Assembly (NCBI GenBank): GCA_016185845.1
Contig: JACPMV010000022.1
Span: forward strand, 1 to 44,937
From: Candidatus Woesearchaeota archaeon
Lineage (GTDB): Archaea; Nanobdellota; Nanobdellia; Woesearchaeales; GW2011-AR4
Reading direction: 5' to 3'
Length of the DNA stretch: 44,937 nucleotides
Shown here: one piece after another, positions 1-8,411 of the stretch
Layout: every line of letters starts with the position of its first letter
Position numbering within the stretch: the stretch's first letter is position 1
Position numbers and translations under genes: made by a program
The notes under the pieces: generated by a model
Seen by the model: the letters and a program-made list of their open reading frames with translations, nothing else
Told to the model about the DNA's origin: nothing
Database searches by the model: none

Positions 1-9
1 TCTGTCTTT

Positions 10-222
10 ATGGAAATTATATATACCTTGCATGCCAATGAGCAGATTAATGAACGAAAACTATCCAAGGTTTGGATTGAAGAAACAATTAAATCACCGG
101 ATGAAATAAGGCATAAAGGGCATAAGCACTATGCAACAAAGAAACTGAATGGAAATACGCTAAGGGTAGTGTATGTAAAAGAAAACTATATAAAGGTAAT
201 AACCTCTTATTTTATAAAATGA
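10..222 (+). CDS. DUF4258-family small protein (toxin-like)
   Basis: A 70-residue protein with the DUF4258 pattern: an N-terminal H-x(3)-R-like helix region (HANEQINERKL), a central SPDEI segment and a C-terminal beta-strand region ending in KVITSYFIK. The family is small and often sits in two-gene modules with an antitoxin-like partner; a biochemical activity is not established for this member. The stop codon overlaps the start of the next gene (ATGA), so the two are translationally coupled. The start is close to the window edge, so an upstream extension cannot be excluded. A second, different DUF4258 gene lies at 40235. Confidence 0.75.
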   Translation: MEIIYTLHANEQINERKLSKVWIEETIKSPDEIRHKGHKHYATKKLNGNTLRVVYVKENYIKVITSYFIK

Positions 223-425
223 AAATAAAATATGACTCAGATGCGGATGCCATGTACCTCACTCTAAAAAGAGATAAAGTGGCGAGTACAAAGGAGATAG
301 ATGAAAATACTATACTTGATTTTGATAAGAATGGCGAGGTTATAGGGGTTGAGATATTGTTTGTGAAAGAGAGAAATCCAAATATCTTGAAAGAATTACA
401 GATTGAGAATCTTATTTCTGTTTAA
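219..425 (+). CDS. DUF2283 domain protein
   Basis: A 68-residue protein matching DUF2283: the opening YDSDADAMYLTL (family pattern YDpeaDalYI), a middle EIDENTILDFDKNGEVIGVEIL and a short helical tail. Members are usually found next to DUF4258 genes, as here, in apparent toxin-antitoxin-like pairs. It overlaps the upstream gene by four bases. Family membership is clear from the sequence; the antitoxin role is an inference from context. Confidence 0.8.
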   Translation: MKIKYDSDADAMYLTLKRDKVASTKEIDENTILDFDKNGEVIGVEILFVKERNPNILKELQIENLISV

Positions 426-513
426 ATTTAATTATTTTCCTTATTGAAATTAAATAAAAATAGGATATTTTTTAATATATTCTATATTGAAAATAATTTG
501 ATTAAGATAAAAA

Positions 514-537
514 TTCGCCAAACGAATGTTTGACGAA
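514..537. repeat. Imperfect inverted repeat downstream of DUF2283 gene
   Basis: TTCGCCAAAC (514-523) and GTTTGACGAA (528-537) form a hairpin with one C/A mismatch and a four-base loop. It lies in the 215-base gap between the DUF2283 gene and purN and could end transcription of the first pair or be a leftover palindromic element. The rest of the gap is plain AT-rich sequence apart from the purN promoter. Confidence 0.35.
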
Positions 538-598
538 CTTTACAATTTACTTTCAATTTTTTCCATATAGTAAAAAATCCCAATAAGCAAATCCAAAA

Positions 599-608
599 CT
601 TTAAATAT
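599..608 (+). promoter_or_regulatory. TATA box of the purN operon
   Basis: CTTTAAATAT lies about 35 bases ahead of the purN ATG. A typical archaeal start 25 bases downstream falls near 630, just before the AGGGGTG ribosome site at 631-637, which selects the ATG at 641. Confidence 0.55.
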
Positions 609-640
609 CGCGCTCCAATGCTTTTATCAAAGGGGTGCAC

Positions 641-1207
641 ATGCTCAGGCTAGGCATTTTAGCGTCAACAAGAGGAACAGATATGCAGGCCGTAATTGAC
701 GCTATAAGCTTAAAAAAGCTTAACGCAGTTATTTCTGCAGTAATCTCAAACAAGCAGGATGCTTATGCTCTGGAAAGGGCAAAAAATCATAAAATCAGGG
801 CTGTTTTTATTGATACAAAAGCCAGGACAAGAGAAGAATACGACAAGGAAGTTTCAAAAATTCTGGATAAAAACAATGCTGACCTTATTTTATTGATAGG
901 CTACATGCGCATCTTAAGCCCGTGGTTTGTAAAAAGATACAAAAACAGGATAATTAACATTCATCCGAGCCTGCTCCCAAAATATCCCGAAGAAAAAATA
1001 ACAGGAGCAACTTTGCATTTCGTTGACGAGTCTGTAGATGGAGGCCCAATCATAATGCAAAAGGAAGTAAAAATAGAGCAAAATGAAACTCCTGACACCT
1101 TAAAGGCAAAAGTCCAGAAGGCAGAGCAGGAAATCATTGTGAAAGCCATAGATTTATACGAAAAGGGAATGATTAAAATAAAAGGGCATGAGGTTTTAAT
1201 AAAATGA
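641..1207 (+). CDS. purN: Phosphoribosylglycinamide formyltransferase PurN
   Basis: GAR transformylase transfers a formyl group from 10-formyl-THF to GAR, step 3 of purine synthesis. The 188-residue protein has the N-terminal glycine loop (ILASTRGTDMQAVI), the GYMRILSP segment, the catalytic Asn and His in NIHPSLLPKYP and the catalytic Asp in DESVDGGPII. The ATG at 641 follows an AGGGGTG site. Compared with E. coli PurN, about 10 residues are missing right after LLPKYP, where the family usually has a GxHxxxxALxxG helix; the sequence goes straight to EEKITGATLHFV. All catalytic residues survive, so a compact active enzyme is likely. It overlaps the next gene by four bases. Confidence 0.9.
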   Translation: MLRLGILASTRGTDMQAVIDAISLKKLNAVISAVISNKQDAYALERAKNHKIRAVFIDTKARTREEYDKEVSKILDKNNADLILLIGYMRILSPWFVKRYKNRIINIHPSLLPKYPEEKITGATLHFVDESVDGGPIIMQKEVKIEQNETPDTLKAKVQKAEQEIIVKAIDLYEKGMIKIKGHEVLIK

Positions 1208-1626
1208 GGGAATATTTCATAGACCAGCCGGTGCAGTGGTATAAGGACAACAAGCTGATGATAGGGGTAGTACTTGTTGTGATAAGCTTCATACTCGGAT
1301 TTTGGGGAAAAGTGCTCATAGTGTCGGAATTATACAGGCCTGTTGAGCTGATGACTGGCATCTCAGTTTACGCTTTCAGCTGGATTTTGCTGTTCCTTGG
1401 CGCATTTATAGTTGGGTGGCGTACTGTCAGAAGAATACGGCAGAGGATAAACCATCATGTAAAAAAGACATACCATCATGCAAAAAGCCTTCCGGGAAAA
1501 GGATATGACCATGCAAAAAGGCTGCACAGGAAAGGCTACAATCATGCAAAAAATCTGCACAGAAAAAGCATGGACAGAATATCCACGGCATCAAAAACAA
1601 TTGCGGAAAAAATCAGGCAAAAATGA
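1204..1626 (+). CDS. Two-TM membrane protein with His/Lys-rich tandem repeats, inside the pur operon
   Basis: Not recognised as a named family. The 140-residue protein has a short N-terminal helix, two membrane segments (about residues 17-36 and 52-73), then a basic cytoplasmic tail with three near-identical 11-residue units: TYHHAKSLPGK, GYDHAKRLHRK and GYNHAKNLHRK. The gene overlaps purN upstream and purH downstream with ATGA junctions, so all three are co-translated. The repeats could bind nucleic acid, phosphate or metal. A role in tethering purine enzymes to the membrane is speculation from position only. Confidence 0.7.
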   Translation: MREYFIDQPVQWYKDNKLMIGVVLVVISFILGFWGKVLIVSELYRPVELMTGISVYAFSWILLFLGAFIVGWRTVRRIRQRINHHVKKTYHHAKSLPGKGYDHAKRLHRKGYNHAKNLHRKSMDRISTASKTIAEKIRQK

Positions 1627-3152
1627 TCAAAACGGCATTAATTTCAGTCTCTGATAAAAACGGAATAGTTGAATTTGCAAGGGGATTAGCCAAACTGGGA
1701 GTAAAAATAATTTCAACAGGCAACACCGCAATGCTGCTTGAAAAAAATAATATAAAAGCAGAGCATGTTTCTGAAATAACTAAATTTCCTGAGATGCTGG
1801 ACGGAAGGGTCAAGTCAATCCACCCTAACATTTTTGCCGGAATTCTTGCGGACAGGAAAAACAAGAAGCACATGAATGAATTAAAAAAGCACAATATCGG
1901 CCTGATTGACCTGGTTGTTGTAAATTTTTATCCTTTTGAGGAAACAATAAGAAAAACAAACAAGACAAAGGAAATAATAGAAAATATCGACATTGGCGGC
2001 CCTTCTTTGGCGAGGGCGGCTGCAAAAAACCACCAGAATGCCCTTGTCGTTGTTGACCCTAAGGATTACGGCAGCGTCATTGACAAAATTAAAAATAAAA
2101 AAATCAGTAATGAATATAGGCAAATTCTTGCTGCAAAGGCATTCTCGCTGATAGCCCATTATGATTCATTGATAAGCTGGTATTTCAACGGCTTGGGAAA
2201 AAATGATTATCCGCAATTATTAAATTTAACATTCAGGAAGATACAGGATTTGAGGTATGGCGAGAACCCGCACCAGTCAGCCGCATTCTACAGGGATATT
2301 TTTACCGAGCAAGGGTTCGTTTCAACTGCAAGGCAATTGCACGGAAAGGAATTGTCGTACAACAACATTCTTGACATTGACGCGGCATTTGAGCTTGTTA
2401 AGGAATTTGAGAAGCCAAGCGCAGCTGTCATAAAACATACAAATCCAAGCGGAGCTGCGTCAGCTGAAAAAATAGAGGATGCTTACATTAAGGCCCATGA
2501 GGCAGACCCGAAATCCGCTTTTGGCTGCATTGTAGCTTTGAACAGGAACTGCAATGCTGAGATTGCAAAATACATGAAGCCGCTGTTTATTGAAGCTGTA
2601 ATCTGCCCAAAATTTGAGAAAGGCGCTTTGGAAATTTTAAAAGAAAAGAAGAATTTGAGGCTATTGGAGACGGGCTCGATAAAAAAATTAAAGACAAGGT
2701 ATGATTTGAGGAAAGTTACAGGCGGCTTATTGGCGCAGATAGAGCCCTATACAGAATTGAATGAAAAAAATCTTAAATTTGTAACTAAAAGAAAGCCGAC
2801 AAGAGAGGAGATAAAATCACTGATTTTTGCATGGAAGGTCAACAAGCACGTAAAGTCAAATTCCGTTGTTTTTGTAAAAAATGATGTCACGGTCGGCATA
2901 GGCGCAGGCCAGATGTCAAGAGTCGATGCAGTAAATCTTGCCATAATGAAAAATAAGGACAAGATAAAAGGCTCGGTGATGTCATCAGACGCATTTTTTC
3001 CATTCAGGGACGGAGTTGACCAGGCGGCAAAAGCAGGAGTGACCGCAATAATCCAGCCCGGCGGCTCAATTCGGGACAAGGAAGTCATTCAGGCTGCAGA
3101 TGAGCATGATATTGCTATGGTGTTTACAGGGATTAGATTGTTTAAGCATTAA
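1623..3152 (+). CDS. purH: Bifunctional AICAR transformylase / IMP cyclohydrolase PurH
   Basis: PurH carries out the last two steps of IMP synthesis: formylation of AICAR and ring closure of FAICAR. The 509-residue length is typical. The N-terminal MGS-like IMP cyclohydrolase domain (residues 1 to about 190) shows ISVSDKNGIVEFA, STGNTA and DGRVKSIHP. The C-terminal AICARFT domain shows LRYGENPHQSAAFY, KELSYNNILDIDAA, the catalytic Lys/His in AAVIKHTNPSGAA, and SDAFFPFRDGVDQAAKAGV. It is the last gene of the purN operon, coupled by an ATGA overlap. Purine synthesis genes are patchy in small-genome archaea, so their presence is informative. Confidence 0.95.
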   Translation: MIKTALISVSDKNGIVEFARGLAKLGVKIISTGNTAMLLEKNNIKAEHVSEITKFPEMLDGRVKSIHPNIFAGILADRKNKKHMNELKKHNIGLIDLVVVNFYPFEETIRKTNKTKEIIENIDIGGPSLARAAAKNHQNALVVVDPKDYGSVIDKIKNKKISNEYRQILAAKAFSLIAHYDSLISWYFNGLGKNDYPQLLNLTFRKIQDLRYGENPHQSAAFYRDIFTEQGFVSTARQLHGKELSYNNILDIDAAFELVKEFEKPSAAVIKHTNPSGAASAEKIEDAYIKAHEADPKSAFGCIVALNRNCNAEIAKYMKPLFIEAVICPKFEKGALEILKEKKNLRLLETGSIKKLKTRYDLRKVTGGLLAQIEPYTELNEKNLKFVTKRKPTREEIKSLIFAWKVNKHVKSNSVVFVKNDVTVGIGAGQMSRVDAVNLAIMKNKDKIKGSVMSSDAFFPFRDGVDQAAKAGVTAIIQPGGSIRDKEVIQAADEHDIAMVFTGIRLFKH

Positions 3153-3200
3153 AGAAATTTTGATAACTTAACAGTTACTATTTTTAACAATATTAGAGAA

Positions 3201-3210
3201 ATATTTAAAT
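3201..3210 (+). promoter_or_regulatory. TATA box of the Tat-signal protein gene
   Basis: ATATTTAAAT centred near 3205 puts the expected transcription start at about 3230, close to both candidate ATG codons (3227 and 3233). The mRNA is therefore probably leaderless. Confidence 0.55.
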
Positions 3211-3226
3211 AGAAATATGTTTCCCC

Positions 3227-4507
3227 ATGCTTATGGCTGGATCTTTTTCAAGAGAGCGTAGGGATTTCTTAACCAAAAGTGTACTTGCTACAGCAGCACC
3301 TCTTGTTGGCGCTCAGGCAGCAGAAGCACAGGCAGTGAATTCTGGCAGCACAAGAGTTTATCGAAGCGGTGAAACCATTGATGACAGAGTGGCTAAAATC
3401 TCGGTAGCTGGTTGGGGAATAACATATGACTGGAACGAAACCCTTGATTATCTAGGAAGAACCGGCAGGAAAGTAGACGTTGTTTTTAAAGCCGAAAAAA
3501 CTGTACCAGCTTTAGGTGATTTATTTGTTGGAGAAACTGCTTATAGGGACGGGAAAAGGTACGAAACATTTAGGGCGTTGCCAACTACAATTAACGATCG
3601 TGCATATGTTCACATTTTTGAGAGTGAAGGAGATAAGAATGATCCTTTTGACAACGCCAAAAATCGGATAGTAGCGGAAAGGGTTTATCCAGTTGCACTA
3701 GATTTTCATACTTCTGGTGATCCATTCCGAAGAACACTAGGGGGCCATACACCTAATCGAAATCATATAGCGATTTTTTCTGAAATTCCGCTTGATCAGG
3801 GTCTTCTTGGGAAAGTTTTGGAGTTGCATTCGCTATTTTCTGAATTGGGTTTTGCCCCCCCTATTTACATTGAAAATGCAACAGATCAAGGTATATTTCC
3901 TTCTTCAAGGAGTGATGGAATAAGAATTGCTTCTGCAGTAATGACATACGAAAAAGAAGGACTTGCAAAACTTTATGCGGAATTATCACGGCAATTGCCC
4001 GAGCAATTATTATGGAAGGATATAGATCCAAGGGCAAACACTAGATTAAGGGATATACACTCTAATTTGATGCAATCTGCCCAATTTGATAATAGTAAAT
4101 ATCAGGGTTTTGTCAATCCAGCCAATCGCATGACTGAAGAGCAGTGGAGAGACTATAAAGAAAAAGTTGCAGGAACCCCAACAGTGAAAATTTTTGATCT
4201 TGATAGTTATATCAAAGGGGATATAAACTTTAGAGTGGATTCTAGGTATCAATCAAACAGCATGTATTTTAGAGAAAGGGATTTGTTTGCGTCAGCAATG
4301 GCAGTTTTTAGATACTATCCAGAAGAATTCTTAGATAGATTTAGGAAAATGAATCCAACAGAGAGAGTTATGGTTTTCAATGTTGGCAATGCGGTATTAG
4401 ATTATTTAGCATCATTTGCAGGTGAAGGGGTAAGAGATCAATTAAAACTAACTGGAGTACTACCCTACTATCATGTAATAAAACAAGAATTAAATAAACC
4501 CAACTAA
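3227..4507 (+). CDS. Tat-signal-bearing protein of unknown function
   Basis: The 426-residue protein starts with a clear twin-arginine signal: RERRDFLTKSVL, a short Ala-rich hydrophobic stretch and an AQAAEAQA-like cleavage region ending near residue 36. It is therefore predicted to be exported folded. The mature part has no motif I recognise; it is mixed alpha/beta, rich in Arg, Asp and aromatic residues, with no cysteine. The start may be the ATG at 3227 or 3233. Codon use looks less biased to the local GC-ending codons than purH, hinting at a different history. Next to it is a convergent toxin-antitoxin pair. No function is assigned. Confidence 0.75.
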   Translation: MLMAGSFSRERRDFLTKSVLATAAPLVGAQAAEAQAVNSGSTRVYRSGETIDDRVAKISVAGWGITYDWNETLDYLGRTGRKVDVVFKAEKTVPALGDLFVGETAYRDGKRYETFRALPTTINDRAYVHIFESEGDKNDPFDNAKNRIVAERVYPVALDFHTSGDPFRRTLGGHTPNRNHIAIFSEIPLDQGLLGKVLELHSLFSELGFAPPIYIENATDQGIFPSSRSDGIRIASAVMTYEKEGLAKLYAELSRQLPEQLLWKDIDPRANTRLRDIHSNLMQSAQFDNSKYQGFVNPANRMTEEQWRDYKEKVAGTPTVKIFDLDSYIKGDINFRVDSRYQSNSMYFRERDLFASAMAVFRYYPEEFLDRFRKMNPTERVMVFNVGNAVLDYLASFAGEGVRDQLKLTGVLPYYHVIKQELNKPN

Positions 4508-4517
4508 CTTTGATTAT

Positions 4518-4886
4518 TTATTTCTCCAACCTTATCCTATAAATCCCGACACTTTCATAAACATCATCAGAGCTTATGATTTTATCCTCGCCGCAAAAAG
4601 AAGCGTGAAATGCATCAAAAACATTCAAGTTATATTTTTCTATATACAATGCAGCCCTCATGCAAACCGAGTAAGTTTCGCCATCAACGTCAATAATTTC
4701 AAAAATATGCGCAAATGTATTCATCGTGTTTACTTTAAATTTTTTGCACATAAGCGCCATTTCAATCATGACGGAAACCGAAGTCCTTATTTTACCTTTA
4801 TTCTCTTTTAGTATATTTACGGCATTTTCCTTAAGCCAGTCAGTATCTTTTACTAAGGCAAGAATAAAGTCAGTATCGGCGAACAT
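4518..4886 (-). CDS. PIN-domain ribonuclease toxin (VapC-like)
   Basis: PIN toxins are Mg-dependent RNases. The 122-residue protein has the expected acidic residues: Asp in FADTDFILAL near the N-terminus, Glu in SVMIEMALM, Asp in NVFDAFHASF and Asp in IISSDDVYES. The ATG at 4886 (MFADTD) fits PIN proteins better than an in-frame GTG nine bases upstream. It overlaps the upstream AbrB-like gene by 17 bases, which is normal for antitoxin-toxin pairs. Confidence 0.85.
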   Translation of the reverse strand: MFADTDFILALVKDTDWLKENAVNILKENKGKIRTSVSVMIEMALMCKKFKVNTMNTFAHIFEIIDVDGETYSVCMRAALYIEKYNLNVFDAFHASFCGEDKIISSDDVYESVGIYRIRLEK

Positions 4887-5133
4887 GCCCGGCACCGGAA
4901 AAAGCTTCCTTTTCAGCCTCGTCTCTTGCTATTTTCTTAAGCTCAGCTATTGTATATTTGTCAATTCCGGCTTCCCTGCCGATTTTTGTAAGTTCTGCAA
5001 CAGGGTCTTTTGCTACCGGAACCAGCACAATCTCTTTTGGCGTGCCGATTACAGCAAACTTCTTTCCGTATTTATGCAGGAATTTTGTTCCCAAGACAAT
5101 TCTCCCTCTTTCGTCAGCCAATGCAGTTTTCAT
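4870..5133 (-). CDS. AbrB/SpoVT-type antitoxin
   Basis: The 87-residue protein begins with a swapped-hairpin AbrB-like DNA-binding domain (TALADERGRIVLGTKFLHKYG, then FAVIGTPKEIVLVPVAKDP). A helical C-terminal half probably binds and neutralises the PIN toxin encoded next. The ATG at 5133 follows AGGTGAT, a good ribosome site; an upstream in-frame GTG lies inside that site and is rejected. A TATA-like TTTATAAA lies about 5172-5180. Family pairing with VapC is well established; autoregulation is inferred. Confidence 0.8.
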   Translation of the reverse strand: MKTALADERGRIVLGTKFLHKYGKKFAVIGTPKEIVLVPVAKDPVAELTKIGREAGIDKYTIAELKKIARDEAEKEAFSGAGHVRRY

Positions 5134-5237
5134 CTTAATCACCTGTGGGAAAAATAGCTAATTTGCGGGTTTATAAATGTTTTGGTTATGGAAATCTTTA
5201 TAATATAGAAAAATATTGGCCTATTGAGGTGGATTTT

Positions 5238-5657
5238 ATGGCGCAGCCTGTAATAAACTATCTGGCAGTTTTGGCAGCGGCAGTTGCTTCTATTGTTTTG
5301 GGTTTTCTTTGGTACGGTCCGTTGTTTGGGAAAACATGGGCTCAATTGATGGGCTTTGACAAGAAGAAGATGGCAGAAGCCAAGAAAAAAGGCATGCCTC
5401 CGCAGACATGGGTAGTGATGGTTATAGGAACTTTGATTACCTCATACGTGCTTGCGCATTTTGTTGATTATCTTGATGCAGCAACTGTTGCAGGAGCTTT
5501 GCAGGCAGGATTCTGGCTCTGGCTCGGATTCATAGTGCCGGTGCAGCTTGGAATGGTGCTGTGGGAAGGAAAGCCGTGGAAATTATATTTCATTAATGTG
5601 GCTTATTACCTTGTGAATTTGTCTGTGATGGCGACAATACTTGTGCTGTGGGCTTAA
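5238..5657 (+). CDS. DUF1761 family membrane protein
   Basis: A 139-residue protein with four predicted membrane helices. It opens with the DUF1761 signature (YLAVLAAAVASIVLGFLWYGPLFGKTW) and continues with MGFDKKKMAEAKKKGMP, helices around LITSYVLAHFVDYL and AGFWLWLGFIVP, and a last helix ending in ILVLWA. The start at 5238 is set by GAGGTG at 5226-5231; a longer in-frame opening from 5145 lacks support. A TATA box (CTTTATAATA) sits near 5192-5201. The family is of unknown function. Confidence 0.85.
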   Translation: MAQPVINYLAVLAAAVASIVLGFLWYGPLFGKTWAQLMGFDKKKMAEAKKKGMPPQTWVVMVIGTLITSYVLAHFVDYLDAATVAGALQAGFWLWLGFIVPVQLGMVLWEGKPWKLYFINVAYYLVNLSVMATILVLWA

Positions 5658-5663
5658 GAAAAT

Positions 5664-6452
5664 TTAAATTTTAGGTGTGTTCTGGGCAAGCCACTTATGC
5701 CACTCCCTAACAGGTATTTGAGCAACGACATAACCGCATGCCGGGCTGCCAAGATAGACATCAAATCCGTGATTCATTCCTTTTAGCTGTATAAATGACG
5801 CAGCCATCTGTCCACGCTGAGTGCCTCTTAAATAAGACTCTACTTCGCGTCTCCTGAAGAGGCCTATTCTTGTTTTGTCTGAATGATTGTAAGCCTGAAA
5901 GTCAGCATCAGGATAATTCAAGCCCTGTAAATGTGAGAACAGCAACATCTCAGCAACATTTGCTTGGCTGCCATCGCCCAGAATTTCAAAGAAATTGTAA
6001 TTGGTATTGTGTCCTGGAAGAGAAGTAGCTGTTGGGTATTCTAAAATTACAAATCTTGCGACTTCTGTACTCGAATCTCTCCTGCCCCTAATCCTTAATT
6101 TTTGTGATTCATCTGGTGACAGAACTTGAACATACCCATTTAGTATTTTGCTGATATTGCCGGTGTCAAACGGATTATTTGGCTGATTCATAATATAAAG
6201 AACTACATCTCCATCCTCTATAGCATAGGCTACTGCATTGCCCCCCAAGATGTCTTTTCCACGCAACCTATGCGGACCAATAATTTGAGGCTCAGTATCT
6301 CGTTCCATCAGCAGAAATCTTGAATTGCCATTCATTCTTGCAGCCTGAACTTCCGAAGTTGTCAATAGCCACCGCTTTTGCAGGCTCTGGACAACAGGGG
6401 CATTTTCACTGCTTACAACCACAAGCCTTGACTCCAAATTATTTGCTGCCAT
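5664..6452 (-). CDS. Protein of unknown function (soluble, 263 aa)
   Basis: No family recognised. The protein has no signal peptide or membrane segment. It contains a RLRGKDILGGNAVAYAIEDGDVVLYIMNQPNNPF segment, an RFVILEYPTATSLPGH segment and a C-terminal GFDVYLGSPACGYVVAQIPVREW stretch. The Met at 6452 is preferred because the TATA-like CTTAAATATTT (6476-6487) lies 26 bases upstream, giving a leaderless mRNA; an in-frame Met five codons upstream is possible. A divergent promoter drives the XPD gene. Confidence 0.6.
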   Translation of the reverse strand: MAANNLESRLVVVSSENAPVVQSLQKRWLLTTSEVQAARMNGNSRFLLMERDTEPQIIGPHRLRGKDILGGNAVAYAIEDGDVVLYIMNQPNNPFDTGNISKILNGYVQVLSPDESQKLRIRGRRDSSTEVARFVILEYPTATSLPGHNTNYNFFEILGDGSQANVAEMLLFSHLQGLNYPDADFQAYNHSDKTRIGLFRRREVESYLRGTQRGQMAASFIQLKGMNHGFDVYLGSPACGYVVAQIPVREWHKWLAQNTPKI

Positions 6453-6475
6453 AACCCTGGAATTCAAGCACCATT

Positions 6476-6512
6476 CTTAAATATTTCCCCAAAAACCAAC
6501 CCTTATAAATAT
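6476..6512. promoter_or_regulatory. Back-to-back TATA boxes between the 263-aa protein and XPD
   Basis: On the minus strand AAATATTTAAG (6476-6486) lies about 26 bases from the ATG at 6452. On the plus strand TTATAAATAT (6503-6512) lies about 24 bases before the ATG at 6531. Both genes are thus predicted leaderless, sharing a compact divergent promoter of about 78 bases. Confidence 0.6.
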
Positions 6513-6530
6513 CTAAAATATTCCCTTTCT

Positions 6531-8411
6531 ATGCTATCCGAAGAGCTTCAAAAAGAGATTTATTTTCCTTATTCTAAAGTCAGGGATATTCAGTCCAATA
6601 TGATTTCTGATGTCTATAATTCAATAAATAACAAAAAGCACATAATAATGCACGCTCCAACAGGCATTGGCAAGACAATTTCCGCTTTGGCACCTGCGCT
6701 GTCATTTGCTATTAAAAATAATCTAACTATTTTTTTCCTGACATCAAGGCAAACCCAGCATAAGATTGTAGTGGATACTTTGAAACAAATAAAAGAAAAA
6801 TTCAACATAAGCTTTGAAGTCGCTGACTTGATAGGTAAAAAAGGAATGTGCCTGCAGAATGAAGTAAAATCCATGGGAAACGGCTATTTTCATGAATTCT
6901 GCAAGTCGCTGAGGGACAAGGATGAATGTGAATTTTACCTGAAATCAAGGCAAAAGAACGGCACAGCAACTTTTGAGGCAAAGCTTGCTCTCGAAGTTCT
7001 TAACCAAAAAAGCCCATGCAATGTGCAGGAATTTATAGAAGCTGGAAAAAAGAATGCAATGTGCCCCTACGAGCTTGCCATGCTCAACGCTGTCAGGGCA
7101 AAAGTGATAATTGCAGATTATTATTATATGTTTAACCATACTATCAGGGAAGGTTTTCTCATGAAAATTAACAAGGATCTGAAAGATGTTATTCTGGTGG
7201 TTGACGAGGCCCACAACCTTCCGAGAAGGATAAGGGAATCTTTAAGCCAGGAGACTTCCAGCAGCATAATAGAATTCGCAAAAAAAGAAGCCATGCGGCT
7301 TGATTATAAGGAAACATTTGATAATCTTGAAATAATTGAAAATACATTATTTGAAATTTCCAGGGAGTTATTGGAGATGGAAGGGGTGATAAGCAAGAAC
7401 GCATTTGTCGAAGCTGTAAATAAATACAGGAATTACGATGATATTGTTGCAGAGCTTATTTTTATCGGGGAAGATATAAGGGAGAAGCAGAAGAAAAGCT
7501 TTGTCCTGGGCGTTGCAAAATTTCTGGAGGCATGGCTGGGTTCTGACATAGGCTATGGAAGGATTCTGACCAAAGAAATTGCCGATAAAAAGCTTAAAAT
7601 CAGCCTGTCTTACAGGTGCCTTGACCCTTCACTTGCTGCAAAAGAAGTGATTGAAAAAAGCTACTCAACAATTCTCATGTCAGGCACTCTGACTCCGACA
7701 TCAATGTACAGGGATATTCTTGGCTTTAAGGATAACGCTGTTGAGAAAGAGTACAAGAGCCCTTTCCCTAAGAAAAACAGGTTAAACCTAATCATACCAA
7801 AAACAACCACAAAATTTGTTGAAAGAAGCACGAGGCAATATGCCGATATTGCGAAAGTCTGCGGGGATATTGTTAATTTAGTTGAGGGGAATGTTGCTAT
7901 ATTTTTCCCAAGCTATGATTTAATGCATAACATTAAGGAATTTATTTCCAAAGAAACCTCCAAGCCTACTTTTGCCGAAAAATCAGCAATGTCAAAGAAT
8001 GAAAAAGAATCTTTATTGGCAAATTTCAGAAACAAGCAGAATGGCGCAATACTTTTAGGCACTTCAACAGGCTCTTTTGGAGAGGGCATTGACATGCCAG
8101 GAGTCTTGCAGGCTGTCATAATTGTCGGCCTGCCTTTGAACAAGCCGGACATTGAGGCTAGGCTATTGATAGAATATTATGACGACAAGTACGGCAAGGG
8201 CTTTGAGTACGGATATGTGCTGCCAGCAATAACAAAATGTCTGCAAAATGCGGGAAGATGCATACGTTCAGAGACCGATAAAGGCGCAATCATTTTCCTT
8301 GATGAAAGGTATGCATGGCAGAACTATTACCAGTGCTTTCCCGATGAATGGGATATGGAAGTTGAGATGGATTATTTGGGAGTGTTGAAGGAGTTTGTAG
8401 ACAAAAAATAA
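6531..8411 (+). CDS. XPD/Rad3-family Fe-S DNA helicase
   Basis: A 626-residue superfamily 2 helicase that unwinds DNA 5' to 3' in repair. Walker A is APTGIGKT (residues 42-49), motif II VVDEAHNLP (223-231), motif VI QNAGRCIRSETDKG near residue 580. Cysteines at about 107, 124, 133, 163 and 178 lie between motifs Ia and II, where XPD/DinG enzymes bind a [4Fe-4S] cluster. Motif IV-V features include ILMSGTLTPTSMYRDILG and GSFGEGIDMPG. The gene stands alone, leaderless behind a strong TATA box. Confidence 0.9.
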   Translation: MLSEELQKEIYFPYSKVRDIQSNMISDVYNSINNKKHIIMHAPTGIGKTISALAPALSFAIKNNLTIFFLTSRQTQHKIVVDTLKQIKEKFNISFEVADLIGKKGMCLQNEVKSMGNGYFHEFCKSLRDKDECEFYLKSRQKNGTATFEAKLALEVLNQKSPCNVQEFIEAGKKNAMCPYELAMLNAVRAKVIIADYYYMFNHTIREGFLMKINKDLKDVILVVDEAHNLPRRIRESLSQETSSSIIEFAKKEAMRLDYKETFDNLEIIENTLFEISRELLEMEGVISKNAFVEAVNKYRNYDDIVAELIFIGEDIREKQKKSFVLGVAKFLEAWLGSDIGYGRILTKEIADKKLKISLSYRCLDPSLAAKEVIEKSYSTILMSGTLTPTSMYRDILGFKDNAVEKEYKSPFPKKNRLNLIIPKTTTKFVERSTRQYADIAKVCGDIVNLVEGNVAIFFPSYDLMHNIKEFISKETSKPTFAEKSAMSKNEKESLLANFRNKQNGAILLGTSTGSFGEGIDMPGVLQAVIIVGLPLNKPDIEARLLIEYYDDKYGKGFEYGYVLPAITKCLQNAGRCIRSETDKGAIIFLDERYAWQNYYQCFPDEWDMEVEMDYLGVLKEFVDKK

